Source of the DNA: CALODL01 sp942492115
GTDB taxonomy: Bacteria > Planctomycetota > Phycisphaerae > UBA1845 > CAIVHJ01
Direction: 5' to 3'
NCBI GenBank assembly: GCA_942492115.1
Contig: CALODL010000027.1
Coordinates: 1-64,000 of the forward strand
DNA: 64,000 nucleotides
Below the pieces are notes generated by a model. It made no database searches. It saw nothing but the letters and a program-made list of their open reading frames with translations, and was not told where the DNA came from. The translations under genes and the position numbers were made by a program. Shown one piece after another: positions 43,809 to 52,536 of the stretch (position 1 is the first letter of the stretch; every line of letters begins with the position of its first letter).

Positions 43809-43951
43809 GATAGCACCTCGTTATTAAAGGAGGACTGTAATGCCTCTACTTGAATTATAGCACGGGTTTGAGTTGTTGAGACGTATTGGTCGATCTGATA
43901 CGCTGATCATCCCCTCAGGCAGTTCATAAACAAGAGCGTGGAGGCAATGAC

Positions 43952-45346
43952 GTGGTTCGGAAACTGGCGATTCTGTCACTTCTGGGTATAGGTGGTTCTC
44001 TTGCATTCGTAGGCTGCGGATCGGGTCCGGAAGAACCCGACCGTGGCAACAGCGGCTTGACCGGTGACTATGTCGGGTCGGAGCGGTGCCTCCAGTGCCA
44101 CAGTCGGATCCACGCGGATTGGGCCGATACGCTGCACGGAAGCGCGCTCGAGACACTGGAAGACATCGGTCAAGGAACGAACGCATCATGTCTGCCGTGT
44201 CACACGGTTGGTTTCGGCGAAGAGGGCGGCTATGTCAATCGTGCAACCACGGACGCCCTGGCCGGCGTCGGGTGCGAAACGTGTCACGGGCCGTCGCGTC
44301 AACATGTCGAGAATGTGTCTGACGTAGCCCTTCGTCCGCCTACCGACATTTCGTCGACAGTGTGTGGCGCTTGCCATACCGGATCTCATCATCCAACGTT
44401 CGAGGAGTGGTCGGAGTCGGGTCACAGTGCCGTCACACCGACGCTGGCCGGGCGCTTCAACGAAGGAACTTCACTGAACGCGTGTGGCAGTTGCCATTCC
44501 GGCGACTTCATTTACGAGGCCCTGTTCCTCGGTGAGAGCGTGCCCGATGACGCACTCGCGGGTGTCGATCCAATGGACATGCACGCTGTCGAGTGTGCCA
44601 TTTGTCATAATCCGCACGCCCGCACAGGCAATGCTGTGGAGCCCGAGGACGGACGCGACTATCAGTTGCGATTCCCCGAAGTGACCAGCCCCATTCCGAC
44701 CAACACAGTCGAGGCGGTAACCAATGTCGACCGCTTCAATCTGTGTGGCAAGTGCCACCATGCACGCGGCCGGACCTGGGTCGACAGCAGCCGCGGTCCG
44801 CACCACAGTGTGCAGGTCAACGTGTACATCGGCGAGATGGCCATGCCCGAGGATACGGATCCGCTCGTGCCCAGCCGCACGTCAGTGCACACCTTTGCTC
44901 GCGAACAGTGTGCCAACTGTCATATGTATCGTGAGGATTTCCAGGACGAGAATGCTCCGGCGATCTCCGGGCATACCTTTGCGGTCAACAACGGCGGCTG
45001 CGCGGCCAGTGGATGTCATCCCTCGGTCGACCAGGCCATCGCGGCGCAGGCCACTCTCCAGATGGAGGTTCAGTCACGTCTCGATGCCATTTCCGAAGCA
45101 TTGGGTGATCCTGCCGATTGGGAATATACCTCGAACGGCGGCCCCGACTCAGAGGGCCAGGCCGAAGTATCGGATCGCGTCAAGCAGGTGCGGTTCATGT
45201 ACTACTACATGCTCGAGGACTCGAGCCTCGGCGTGCACAATCCGGCGTACGTGCGCAGTATGCTGGATCAGTCCGAGTTGTTGCTCGTCCTCGAGGGGTT
45301 GCTCGAGGCTTTGCCGGGTGATGGGGGGGGCGAAGGTGGTAGTTGA
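43952..45346 (+). CDS. Nine-haem cytochrome c554-like lipoprotein
   Basis: 464 residues starting GTG with GGAGG seven bases upstream. The lipoprotein leader ends SLAFVGC. The mature sequence opens GDYVGSERCLQCHSRIHADW, the cytochrome c554-family signature. Eight CxxCH sites (CLQCH, CLPCH, CETCH, CGACH, CGSCH, CAICH, CGKCH, CANCH) are followed by one CAASGCH (CX4CH). The C-terminal ~100 residues are helical (ATLQMEVQSRLDAISEALG, YYYMLEDSSLGVHNPAYVRSML) and may be distal-haem packing. It overlaps the following cytochrome gene, so the pair forms an operon divergent from the b/c cytochrome unit. Probably an electron carrier lipid-anchored in the periplasm or outer membrane. Confidence 0.87.
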   Translation: MVRKLAILSLLGIGGSLAFVGCGSGPEEPDRGNSGLTGDYVGSERCLQCHSRIHADWADTLHGSALETLEDIGQGTNASCLPCHTVGFGEEGGYVNRATTDALAGVGCETCHGPSRQHVENVSDVALRPPTDISSTVCGACHTGSHHPTFEEWSESGHSAVTPTLAGRFNEGTSLNACGSCHSGDFIYEALFLGESVPDDALAGVDPMDMHAVECAICHNPHARTGNAVEPEDGRDYQLRFPEVTSPIPTNTVEAVTNVDRFNLCGKCHHARGRTWVDSSRGPHHSVQVNVYIGEMAMPEDTDPLVPSRTSVHTFAREQCANCHMYREDFQDENAPAISGHTFAVNNGGCAASGCHPSVDQAIAAQATLQMEVQSRLDAISEALGDPADWEYTSNGGPDSEGQAEVSDRVKQVRFMYYYMLEDSSLGVHNPAYVRSMLDQSELLLVLEGLLEALPGDGGGEGGS

Positions 45347-45369
45347 TTGCAGTGAGTGGAAGTGCTGAC

Positions 45370-46632
45370 GTGAGCTGTAGAATCTCGCTGGCTGCGGTCC
45401 TCATGATGGCCGCAGCCAGCGCATGCAGCGTCGAGGAACCGAATCCGCCATTGTTCAACAACGTGACGGATCCGACCAATGGCGGAGCGGAGTATGTCGG
45501 CTCTTCGGCCTGCTTGAGCTGCCACCGCAGTCTTCTCGACGTGCATCCCGAACACGCCCACGCGCAGGCGCTCAAGCCCATTAAGGGCCTTGCGCCCGAT
45601 TTTCCGGACGCCAATCCCGTTGCGGATGTTCCCGATCCGCCCGAGGGTTTCACGTGGGATGACATCTCCTACGTCCTGGGTGGCTATCTCGCCAAGGCTA
45701 ACTACGTCGACCTCGATGGTTTCTTCCTGACGACCGCCGCAACTGACGTTGACACCCAGTGGAATCTGCTATCGGTTCCAGCCTCGCGGCCCGCCGGGTT
45801 CCTTCCGTTTCGTGTGGATGATACCGAGCCGCTTCCGTTCGATTATTCCTGCTTCAAGTGTCACACCACCGGGGCCGAACCATTCGATCCGGATGATCCC
45901 AAGTTCCATGAGAACCGACCTGGGATGGCGGGGACGTTCGTGCAGGCAGGCGTGCAGTGTGAGGCATGTCATGGGCCCGGTTCGAACCACATTCCCGATC
46001 CATCGGCCCGCGATTTGTACGTCGATCCGACCGGTGACGTCACGTGTAACGCATGCCACGCCAACGAATTGCCGGGGCCGCGTGGCGTGCAGTCTGCAAA
46101 CGGCTACATCGTCAATGCCCAGCAGTACAACGAAATTCTCGTCAGTGGCGGCCATGCCGGTTTCAGTTGTGGCAACTGCCACAATCCTCACGCGTCCATC
46201 GTTGCGGAATCGGAATTTGCCATTCGGAACGCATGTACCGACTGCCACGATCAGCAGAACATGGCGCTGCACGCGGGCAAGGTGTTCTCGCGGGATGACG
46301 GTTATACCGAGGTCCTGCGCTGCGAGAGTTGTCACATGCCCTACGCCACCGCGGCCGCGGCCGCAGCCGACGCGTCAGTCGTCGGATCCGAGGGGCGCAT
46401 GGCGGATGTCAGAACACACATCTTTCGAACGAATACCGATGCCGTTACGTTCACCGAGATGTTCACCGACGGTGGCGCTCGCGTGCGGACCGATGAACTG
46501 GGCCGGGCTGCGGTGACTCTCGATTTCGTGTGCTTGCGGTGTCACAACGGAAATGGCGCGTTTGAGATCAGTCTTGGCGGAGCGTCCAACGTTGCCACCC
46601 GGATTCACGTTGCTCCAGGTCGTGTCCAATAG
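45370..46632 (+). CDS. Octahaem c-type cytochrome lipoprotein
   Basis: 420 residues. I chose GTG 45370 because it yields a clean lipoprotein signal (LAAVLMMAAASACSVEEP); the open frame begins at a TTG at 45343 overlapping the previous stop. Eight CxxCH sites: CLSCH, CFKCH, CEACH, CNACH, CGNCH, CTDCH, CESCH, CLRCH. EYVGSSACLSCHRS again resembles the c554 family, and the DISYVLGGYLAKANYVDLDG stretch between haems 1 and 2 is a conserved-looking insert of such cytochromes. CHNPHA and CHMPY elements show alternate spacing. Likely partner of the upstream nine-haem protein in electron transfer. No catalytic haem (CxxCK) is present. Confidence 0.85.
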   Translation: MSCRISLAAVLMMAAASACSVEEPNPPLFNNVTDPTNGGAEYVGSSACLSCHRSLLDVHPEHAHAQALKPIKGLAPDFPDANPVADVPDPPEGFTWDDISYVLGGYLAKANYVDLDGFFLTTAATDVDTQWNLLSVPASRPAGFLPFRVDDTEPLPFDYSCFKCHTTGAEPFDPDDPKFHENRPGMAGTFVQAGVQCEACHGPGSNHIPDPSARDLYVDPTGDVTCNACHANELPGPRGVQSANGYIVNAQQYNEILVSGGHAGFSCGNCHNPHASIVAESEFAIRNACTDCHDQQNMALHAGKVFSRDDGYTEVLRCESCHMPYATAAAAAADASVVGSEGRMADVRTHIFRTNTDAVTFTEMFTDGGARVRTDELGRAAVTLDFVCLRCHNGNGAFEISLGGASNVATRIHVAPGRVQ

Positions 46633-46650
46633 TCGGTTCCTTCGCCGGTC

Positions 46651-48540
46651 CTACTTGTCGTGACAACTCAGGCATAAGTCGGCGTAGTTCGCCCGCAGGG
46701 CGTAGCGCTGGTCTGCTGCCGTGTTTGCGTAATGCCCCAGCGGTGAATCGGCGGGGAACAACCCGACACTGTGCGGGTTGTGGCATGTGTAGCAGGTGAC
46801 GGTTCCCTCATCGAGCGGGATGATTCCGCGAGGCTCGCGATTCAACGCCGCGCGGACTCTTGCAGATGCTTGCGTGCCGACGTGACCTCCCGGGAAGTAG
46901 TCCCAGTGTCTGGCATGGCACGTCAGGCAGACCCCCGATCCTGAGGCCAGCAGCTGGGGTGCTCCGTGCCGCGCGCCATCGGGCGACGGGGCGGGTTCGG
47001 TGGTGTGACAGAACACGCAGCTGCTTGCAAGAGTCCGGCCAGCGTCATCGATCTGATGGTGCGGATTGACTCTCCAGCCGTCGCCTTCGTGGCACTGCGA
47101 ACAGAATTCAATGCGCGAGTCGGGGTCCCACGCGCGAAGCATGCCGCTGTTCTCGAGCGGCTGCCGTGCCTGTTTTTCGCAGTGTCGCTTGATGTCGTGG
47201 CACGTCAGGCATCCAAGACGTCCGTCGATCAGTGGCCAATCGACTGGCACCGTTGTCCGCCCGCTGACAGCCAGGCGCCCGATCGGATGGGCTTCGGCTG
47301 TCGCCGTAACACCGTCGTGACAGGACAGGCACAGGGTGTCGACTGCCCGCGCCGGGATCCCGGTCGGTGAGGTGGTCGGGCCATGGCATGCGGCGCAGCC
47401 CTCGGCAGACCAGTGCGGGTTGTCAGAATCGATACCCGTAGCCGCGAGCTCAGTCCGCCGTGCACGTTCCCGCCACGCATACACTCGAATCCCGGGGTCA
47501 TTGAGTTGCTCGCTGATCAGGACGTAGTAAGCGACATCGAAGCCTTCGGGCACAGCTGGCAGGGGGATGCCCAGATCGTCGACCGTGGCCACGCCGCGCG
47601 GCACGGCGAGGTCGGCGTGACCGTCGATCGGGCCGCCGAATGCCAGAAGCGGACGGCCATCGGGATCGAACGCATGGACGCGTTGCGAAGCGGCGTCAAC
47701 GACGAAGACTGTTCCATCTGGCCCGACTGCAACGTCACGCGGTCGGCCGAACGAACCGACGAGGTTGCCGGCCTGCCCGATCTGTCCCAGATGCCGGCCG
47801 GTGCGGTCGAATACCTGGACACGGTTGTTGAGCATGTCCACGATGTAAACACGATTGTCACCGTCGAAGTCCATGCCCAAAGGCATCCCGAATTGCCCCG
47901 CTCCACCGCCGCGCCCGCCCAGTGAGCGCTTGTACTGACCCGATTCAGCGAAAACATCGATGGTGTGCTGCGCGGAGTTGGACACCCACACCTCCTCGCC
48001 GACCTCAACGGCATCGGCCGGATGCAAGCCGTTCTGCGGGAGCGTGTAGCGCTGAACCATGCGGCCGCCTGCCGCGAACCGAAGGACCGCATGCTGCCCC
48101 CGATCGGCAATCAGGCAGGCGCCATCCGGGGTGAGCCCGACGGATACCGGTTTGTGTACATCACCCTGTAGTCGCGCGGGTCTGATCGAGGCGTCCAGAC
48201 GGCTCAGGGTCATGACCGAGGCGAAGCCACTGTCGCAGACGATGACGTGGTCGGCGTCGACTGCCATGCCAGCCGGTTTGATGACATCCACGATCGGTTC
48301 GGGTTCTGCACCGAAGAGAAACAGGCTCAGTTTGCGTTGCTCCGCTGTGGCACCGACACGACCGCGAAGATTCCCCAGGCGGATGACCTGGGCCGGGTGC
48401 GGAGCGCGCGGGTAGGCCACCGCCGAACCGGGTGGGGCGTCGTTCTTGGAGGTACAACTTGCCATCAAAACGCAGCACAGCGTCAAGGAGACAGGCAATC
48501 CTTGCCGACAACGACTCAAATGCGATGGCAGGCCAGGCAC
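46651..48540 (-). CDS. NHL beta-propeller / octahaem c-type cytochrome lipoprotein
   Basis: 629 residues. Lipoprotein signal (VSLTLCCVLMASC). Residues ~45-320 hold NHL blades (IKPAGMAVDADHVIVCDSG, FGMPLGMDFDGDNRVYIVD, FGRPRDVAVGPDGTVFVVD), then a linker and eight CxxCH sites (CAACH, CLSCH, CLTCH, CSQCH, CVFCH, CLTCH, CYTCH, CLSCH). The architecture parallels the 20-haem protein at 37.4 kb, so the two are paralogues of different haem number. LCLSCHDG with HPIG and CYTCHNPH resemble the paired-CxxCH cassettes of its neighbours. Its 5' end overlaps the tetrahaem gene by 25 bases. Confidence 0.86.
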   Translation of the reverse strand: MPGLPSHLSRCRQGLPVSLTLCCVLMASCTSKNDAPPGSAVAYPRAPHPAQVIRLGNLRGRVGATAEQRKLSLFLFGAEPEPIVDVIKPAGMAVDADHVIVCDSGFASVMTLSRLDASIRPARLQGDVHKPVSVGLTPDGACLIADRGQHAVLRFAAGGRMVQRYTLPQNGLHPADAVEVGEEVWVSNSAQHTIDVFAESGQYKRSLGGRGGGAGQFGMPLGMDFDGDNRVYIVDMLNNRVQVFDRTGRHLGQIGQAGNLVGSFGRPRDVAVGPDGTVFVVDAASQRVHAFDPDGRPLLAFGGPIDGHADLAVPRGVATVDDLGIPLPAVPEGFDVAYYVLISEQLNDPGIRVYAWRERARRTELAATGIDSDNPHWSAEGCAACHGPTTSPTGIPARAVDTLCLSCHDGVTATAEAHPIGRLAVSGRTTVPVDWPLIDGRLGCLTCHDIKRHCEKQARQPLENSGMLRAWDPDSRIEFCSQCHEGDGWRVNPHHQIDDAGRTLASSCVFCHTTEPAPSPDGARHGAPQLLASGSGVCLTCHARHWDYFPGGHVGTQASARVRAALNREPRGIIPLDEGTVTCYTCHNPHSVGLFPADSPLGHYANTAADQRYALRANYADLCLSCHDK

Positions 48541-49220
48541 AATCGACTGCCTCCGTTCGAGCGGATGAGCATGGATTCGTGACGCTGGGTGTTGTGTGGA
48601 TCATGGCAGGAGACGCACTGGACGCGCCCCTCGGGAAGAGGCAGGGATTGTCCCACGACAGCTGGCGCGTGGTAGCGTTGATGTGCAATCGGATAGCGCA
48701 CGCCGATCGGGTGGCCACCCTGGCCAAAGGCCTGGAAGGGGGATGTTCCGAATTGCGCACCCAGGCGCGTGGCGTGCGTGGCAGTGAAGACGTCGCTTGC
48801 GGAGAGTCCATCATGGCAGCTCAGGCACATGAGCGAGGTGCTATCGAGGGCGACACCTGGTGCCGTGTACACCGCAAGGCGTTCAGCGGCTGCTGGACTC
48901 GGATCCAGCTGTGGAAGTCGGGAACGCTGCACGTGGGGCACATGGCAGGGTGTGCACAAGTCGTGTGCGCCGGCATCGCCGTCTGTGAAATCATGTGCCG
49001 ATCCGATGAGTCCGCGAGACCACGGGTCTGTTTCGCCGTCGAGTGCTCTGTTGAGAGCGTTGGCCTCCCGTGGAGCAGGTTGGGCGGCAGGTGCGACGGT
49101 GGAGGTGCTTCCCAGTGGTGTACATGCGATCAAATACAACAGGCCGGGTAGTGCGATTCCGGCAGCCCAGCAGGCGGCTGGTCGTGAGAGAGGCCTGGCG
49201 TATGCACGGTGCGATGGCAT
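48516..49220 (-). CDS. Tetrahaem c-type cytochrome lipoprotein (paired CxxCH)
   Basis: 234 residues. A long basic N-terminus leads to the lipobox region AGIALPGLLYLIAC. Four CxxCH sites: LCTPCHVPH, LMCLSCHDG, VQCVSCHDPHN and RLCLACH, with GGHPIGVRYP in between. The same order (CxxCHxPH, CLSCHDG, HPIG, CVSCHDPHN, LCLxCH) occurs in the first third of the 12-haem protein at 52.5 kb, marking a shared four-haem module. It overlaps the NHL-octahaem gene by 25 bases. An earlier basic start (MPSHRAYARPLSRP) gives a long n-region, typical of Sec signals. Confidence 0.8.
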   Translation of the reverse strand: MPSHRAYARPLSRPAACWAAGIALPGLLYLIACTPLGSTSTVAPAAQPAPREANALNRALDGETDPWSRGLIGSAHDFTDGDAGAHDLCTPCHVPHVQRSRLPQLDPSPAAAERLAVYTAPGVALDSTSLMCLSCHDGLSASDVFTATHATRLGAQFGTSPFQAFGQGGHPIGVRYPIAHQRYHAPAVVGQSLPLPEGRVQCVSCHDPHNTQRHESMLIRSNGGSRLCLACHRI

Positions 49221-49435
49221 GGAGTTTGGTTTGTGCGTTGTGTACCCGACGACGGTACATCATATGGTATTCGGCTCCGAGATCAACGGTCGAATGAGAC
49301 GTGGCCACGTTCGTGATGCGATCAAAACGCCACTATTAAACTAGACAGTCAGAGCCATCGGCCATACTGTCCTCGTTGCCGGCAATAGAGTCGACAGTCG
49401 GTTTCGCTGGCCATCAATTCTAATCGTGGACAGGT

Positions 49436-51496
49436 GTGGCACGGAGGCTCTCCATTGTGTTGTGTTGCCTGTACCTGCACGGGTGGTTAGTGCCCCCCGG
49501 GCTGGGGCAGGTGTCGACGCCGCAGGACCCGTCTGCCTCGAATCCCGATCCGATCCTGCATGTCGAGGAACTCAAGTTCACTCTTGAATTCGATGCGGAG
49601 TATCAGCGCCGTACGGCGCGGACCGACGCGCAGTTCAATCGCATCCGTTATGCCCAGGATAACGAGGAGTACCGCTTTCGGGAGTCTCTGCTCATCGACA
49701 GTCGCGGCCATTTGTTCGGCGAAAACGTCGTTCAGTACGACACCTATGTTCGCTTCGGCCTCGTGCAGGAGCACTTCAGTGAGAATGATCCGTTCCAGGA
49801 GCGTGGGAAGAGTCCGGATGGCCGCCTGCTGGAATACGATGTCAAGTTCCAGATTCTCCCCGCGGGTAAGGTGTCTGCCTCAGTGTATGCCTCGCGACTC
49901 GACGATCGCATTCCGCGACCGTTTCTTCCGAGTCTCGAACGGGATCGCGAGCGACTCGGCGGCCAGGTGTTTTTCAACGACTCTACGGTGTCGATGACCC
50001 TGGGCTACGATCACGTCAGGGATGATATCACCAGTGGACGGGATGCTCTGATCGATGACGAGAAAACCAAGGAAGACACATTTCGATACGAGATCAGCTG
50101 GACGCCGACCGAACACCAGACCCTGCAGCTCGAGTATGTCTACGTCGATCGCGAAGAGCAGTATTCCGGGAACTATGACGATTTCAAGGCTACGCGCCAT
50201 AATATCTCGCTCTATCACAACATCGAGTTCGGCCCTGATTTCGCTCATAAGCTGGACACGCGGTTTCGCATCGAAGAAGAGAGTGGCGATCTCGCCCGTG
50301 ATCGCGCCGAGGCATCGACCCAGCTGCGCTTGCAGCACGGCGACGACGTGTTCACCACCTATAAGCTGCTGTATCTCAAAGAGAAGTACCATACACTACG
50401 CACCCAAACCGCGCGGGCTGACTTCAGCCTGACTTATCAGCCGACCCCGGATCTCACCGGGACAGTCGGGCTGTACGCTTTTTACCAGGACGGTGGACAC
50501 AACGCCGATACCACCGAGTTCGGTGGCAGTGGTCACCTGGCATATTCGCGCGAGAACCGTTTGGGCCGCTTTTCGGCCAATGTGTCCTACCTGCATTCGG
50601 ATACACACGGCAGCGACGGTGAGACCCGCGGTTTCATCATCGACGAGGCCATTACAATTCGCGGTACGCAGTTCGCGTTTCTTGCTCAGCCGTTCGTCGA
50701 GCCCTTGTCGGTGGTCGTGTGGGGGCCCAATACACTGTATTACCCGGGTGTTGACTTCATCTTCGTCCAGAGCGGTGACCTGACAGCCATTGTCCGCCTC
50801 CCCACGGGCCGCATCTTGAGTGGTCAGAGCGTGTTCGTCAGTTATACCTATCGAACCTTTGACAACGGTGATACGCGACGAGATCGTGTCGACCTGCGGC
50901 TTCAGCAGACCCTGCTCGATGACCTGAATGTGTTCTACGCGATGTCGTATCAAAACGAAGACATCACACGAAGGCGCTTCACGAACTACCCTGAACGCGA
51001 CATTCAGCGTCACCGCGTCGGCTTCGACTATCGCCGCCCCATGTGGTCTTTCGGTCTCGAGCTGGAGTATAACGACGACGACGTCGATCCCTTTAAGGCG
51101 ATGCACGTCAACGGTGATGTCACGTTTGTTCGCGAGGGTGGGCACGAACTCGGCGGGCGTAGCAACTTGTCGCAGTTCTGGTTCGACGGGCTCAACGAGT
51201 TGGACAACAGGCGCGCGACGATGCTTGATACGGGGCTTTTTTATCGCTATGTGGCCAGCGATCGTTTCGAGGCATCTGCGTCCGCGTCGTATCGTTTCGA
51301 GAATAACTCGCTGACTGGCGAGACGCATGGGGTTGATCTGGCTGCGGCGCTGGAATACAAGATCGGCGAGCTCAGTGTATTGGTCGAAGCCGAGTACGAT
51401 ATGCTCGACCTACCTGCTTCGACCGACAATACGGCCGCAGTGTGGTTCAAGGTCAGGCGTAGTTTTCCGGTCATATCGCGTCGGGGGTATCGATGA
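49436..51496 (+). CDS. Predicted large outer-membrane beta-barrel (porin-like)
   Basis: 686 residues with signal peptide (LSIVLCCLYLHGWLVPPGLGQ). The mature protein is almost entirely alternating amphipathic strands (HNISLYHNIEFGPDF, LEYVYVDREEQYSG, VFVSYTYRTFDNGD, VGFDYRRPMWSFGLELEYND), aromatic-rich with acidic loops, as in transmembrane barrels. No haem site or alpha domain is present. In porin-cytochrome conduits a barrel of ~20-26 strands encases a multihaem protein, and this one is co-operonic with NHL and 12-haem proteins, fitting that role. I count repeats only roughly and have no homologue to name. Start GTG; TCTAAT lies 11 bases upstream. Confidence 0.75.
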   Translation: MARRLSIVLCCLYLHGWLVPPGLGQVSTPQDPSASNPDPILHVEELKFTLEFDAEYQRRTARTDAQFNRIRYAQDNEEYRFRESLLIDSRGHLFGENVVQYDTYVRFGLVQEHFSENDPFQERGKSPDGRLLEYDVKFQILPAGKVSASVYASRLDDRIPRPFLPSLERDRERLGGQVFFNDSTVSMTLGYDHVRDDITSGRDALIDDEKTKEDTFRYEISWTPTEHQTLQLEYVYVDREEQYSGNYDDFKATRHNISLYHNIEFGPDFAHKLDTRFRIEEESGDLARDRAEASTQLRLQHGDDVFTTYKLLYLKEKYHTLRTQTARADFSLTYQPTPDLTGTVGLYAFYQDGGHNADTTEFGGSGHLAYSRENRLGRFSANVSYLHSDTHGSDGETRGFIIDEAITIRGTQFAFLAQPFVEPLSVVVWGPNTLYYPGVDFIFVQSGDLTAIVRLPTGRILSGQSVFVSYTYRTFDNGDTRRDRVDLRLQQTLLDDLNVFYAMSYQNEDITRRRFTNYPERDIQRHRVGFDYRRPMWSFGLELEYNDDDVDPFKAMHVNGDVTFVREGGHELGGRSNLSQFWFDGLNELDNRRATMLDTGLFYRYVASDRFEASASASYRFENNSLTGETHGVDLAAALEYKIGELSVLVEAEYDMLDLPASTDNTAAVWFKVRRSFPVISRRGYR

Positions 51497-52536
51497 TCAA
51501 GAAATTGATACAGCTACGCGTCGCCTGGGGCTGTCTGTGTGCGTGCCTGGCATCCACCGGATGCGCTACGCCTGTCCAACCATTGTTTCCTGAGCGTGCG
51601 TCGGTGATGTGGCCGAAACCTCCTGACGAGCCACGCATTGCGTATGTTGGCCGACTTGCAGGCGAAGCAGACCTGGGGGCGGCCCAGTCGTTGTGGAGCG
51701 GCATCCAGTCGGCCGTCACCGGCCTCGAGGAGCGGGTGGCTTTTTCGGTTCCGACAGCGGTGGCCGTTCGCGGAGATCTCATATGTGTGGCGGATGCCCA
51801 GGTTGGCCAAGTGTATTATCTGGATCTGGCGGCACGAACGATGCACCCCACCACCGTGCCACCGGAGGCCACGCTGAGCTGGCCGATCGACGTAGCGTGG
51901 ACGCCCGCAGGCCTTGCCGTCGTCGACAGCCACAGACACGAGGTTCTGATGTTCAACGAGCAGGGTATGTTCCTGCGGAGTTTCGGGGCCGACGACCTTA
52001 TTCGCCCCGGAGCGGTCGCCTGGCACGACGCTGCCGAGGAGTTGTGGGTTCTCGATACGGGCGGACACTGTTGTGTGGTTTTCGATCGTGAGGGAACCTT
52101 CACTCGTCGTGTGGGTGAGCGTGGTGGTTCTGCGGGCCAATTCAACTACCCGGCCGGCCTGGCCATATGGGGTGAGGCGATCGTCATCGCTGATTCGATG
52201 AACTTCAGGATTCAGGTTCTTGATACAACCGGCCAGGCTCGCGTCGTCTTTGGTGCCAAGGGGGACGCCGCTGGGAACTTCGCCCTGCCACGTGACGTCG
52301 CGGTCGATTCGCAAGGGCATATTTATGTGCTTGATAGTCAATTCGAGAACATCCAGATCTTCGATCATCAGGGGCAATTGTTGATGGCTTTCGGGCGCGA
52401 AGGCTCGGACGCAGGTCAGTTCTACCTGCCAGGCGGCTTGACCATTGATGTACGGGACCGCATCTGGGTCGCCGACAGCTACAATCGCCGCATTCAAGTA
52501 TTCAAGTATCTCGAACAGGGGGAGGCGTCATTGTGA
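51493..52536 (+). CDS. NHL-repeat lipoprotein of the porin operon
   Basis: 347 residues, lipobox LASTGC. About five to six NHL blades: VPTAVAVRGDLICVADAQ, LSWPIDVAWTPAGLAVVDS, FNYPAGLAIWGEAIVIADSM, FALPRDVAVDSQGHIYVLDS, FYLPGGLTIDVRDRIWVADS, each followed by an (F/V)D-x-x-G turn. Cysteines do not form haem motifs. It overlaps the porin gene by 4 bases (ATGA) and the next cytochrome gene by 4 (GTGA), so three genes are tightly coupled. It may cap or tether the conduit; the two cytochrome fusions carry related propellers, so this is the unfused version. Confidence 0.85.
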   Translation: MIKKLIQLRVAWGCLCACLASTGCATPVQPLFPERASVMWPKPPDEPRIAYVGRLAGEADLGAAQSLWSGIQSAVTGLEERVAFSVPTAVAVRGDLICVADAQVGQVYYLDLAARTMHPTTVPPEATLSWPIDVAWTPAGLAVVDSHRHEVLMFNEQGMFLRSFGADDLIRPGAVAWHDAAEELWVLDTGGHCCVVFDREGTFTRRVGERGGSAGQFNYPAGLAIWGEAIVIADSMNFRIQVLDTTGQARVVFGAKGDAAGNFALPRDVAVDSQGHIYVLDSQFENIQIFDHQGQLLMAFGREGSDAGQFYLPGGLTIDVRDRIWVADSYNRRIQVFKYLEQGEASL

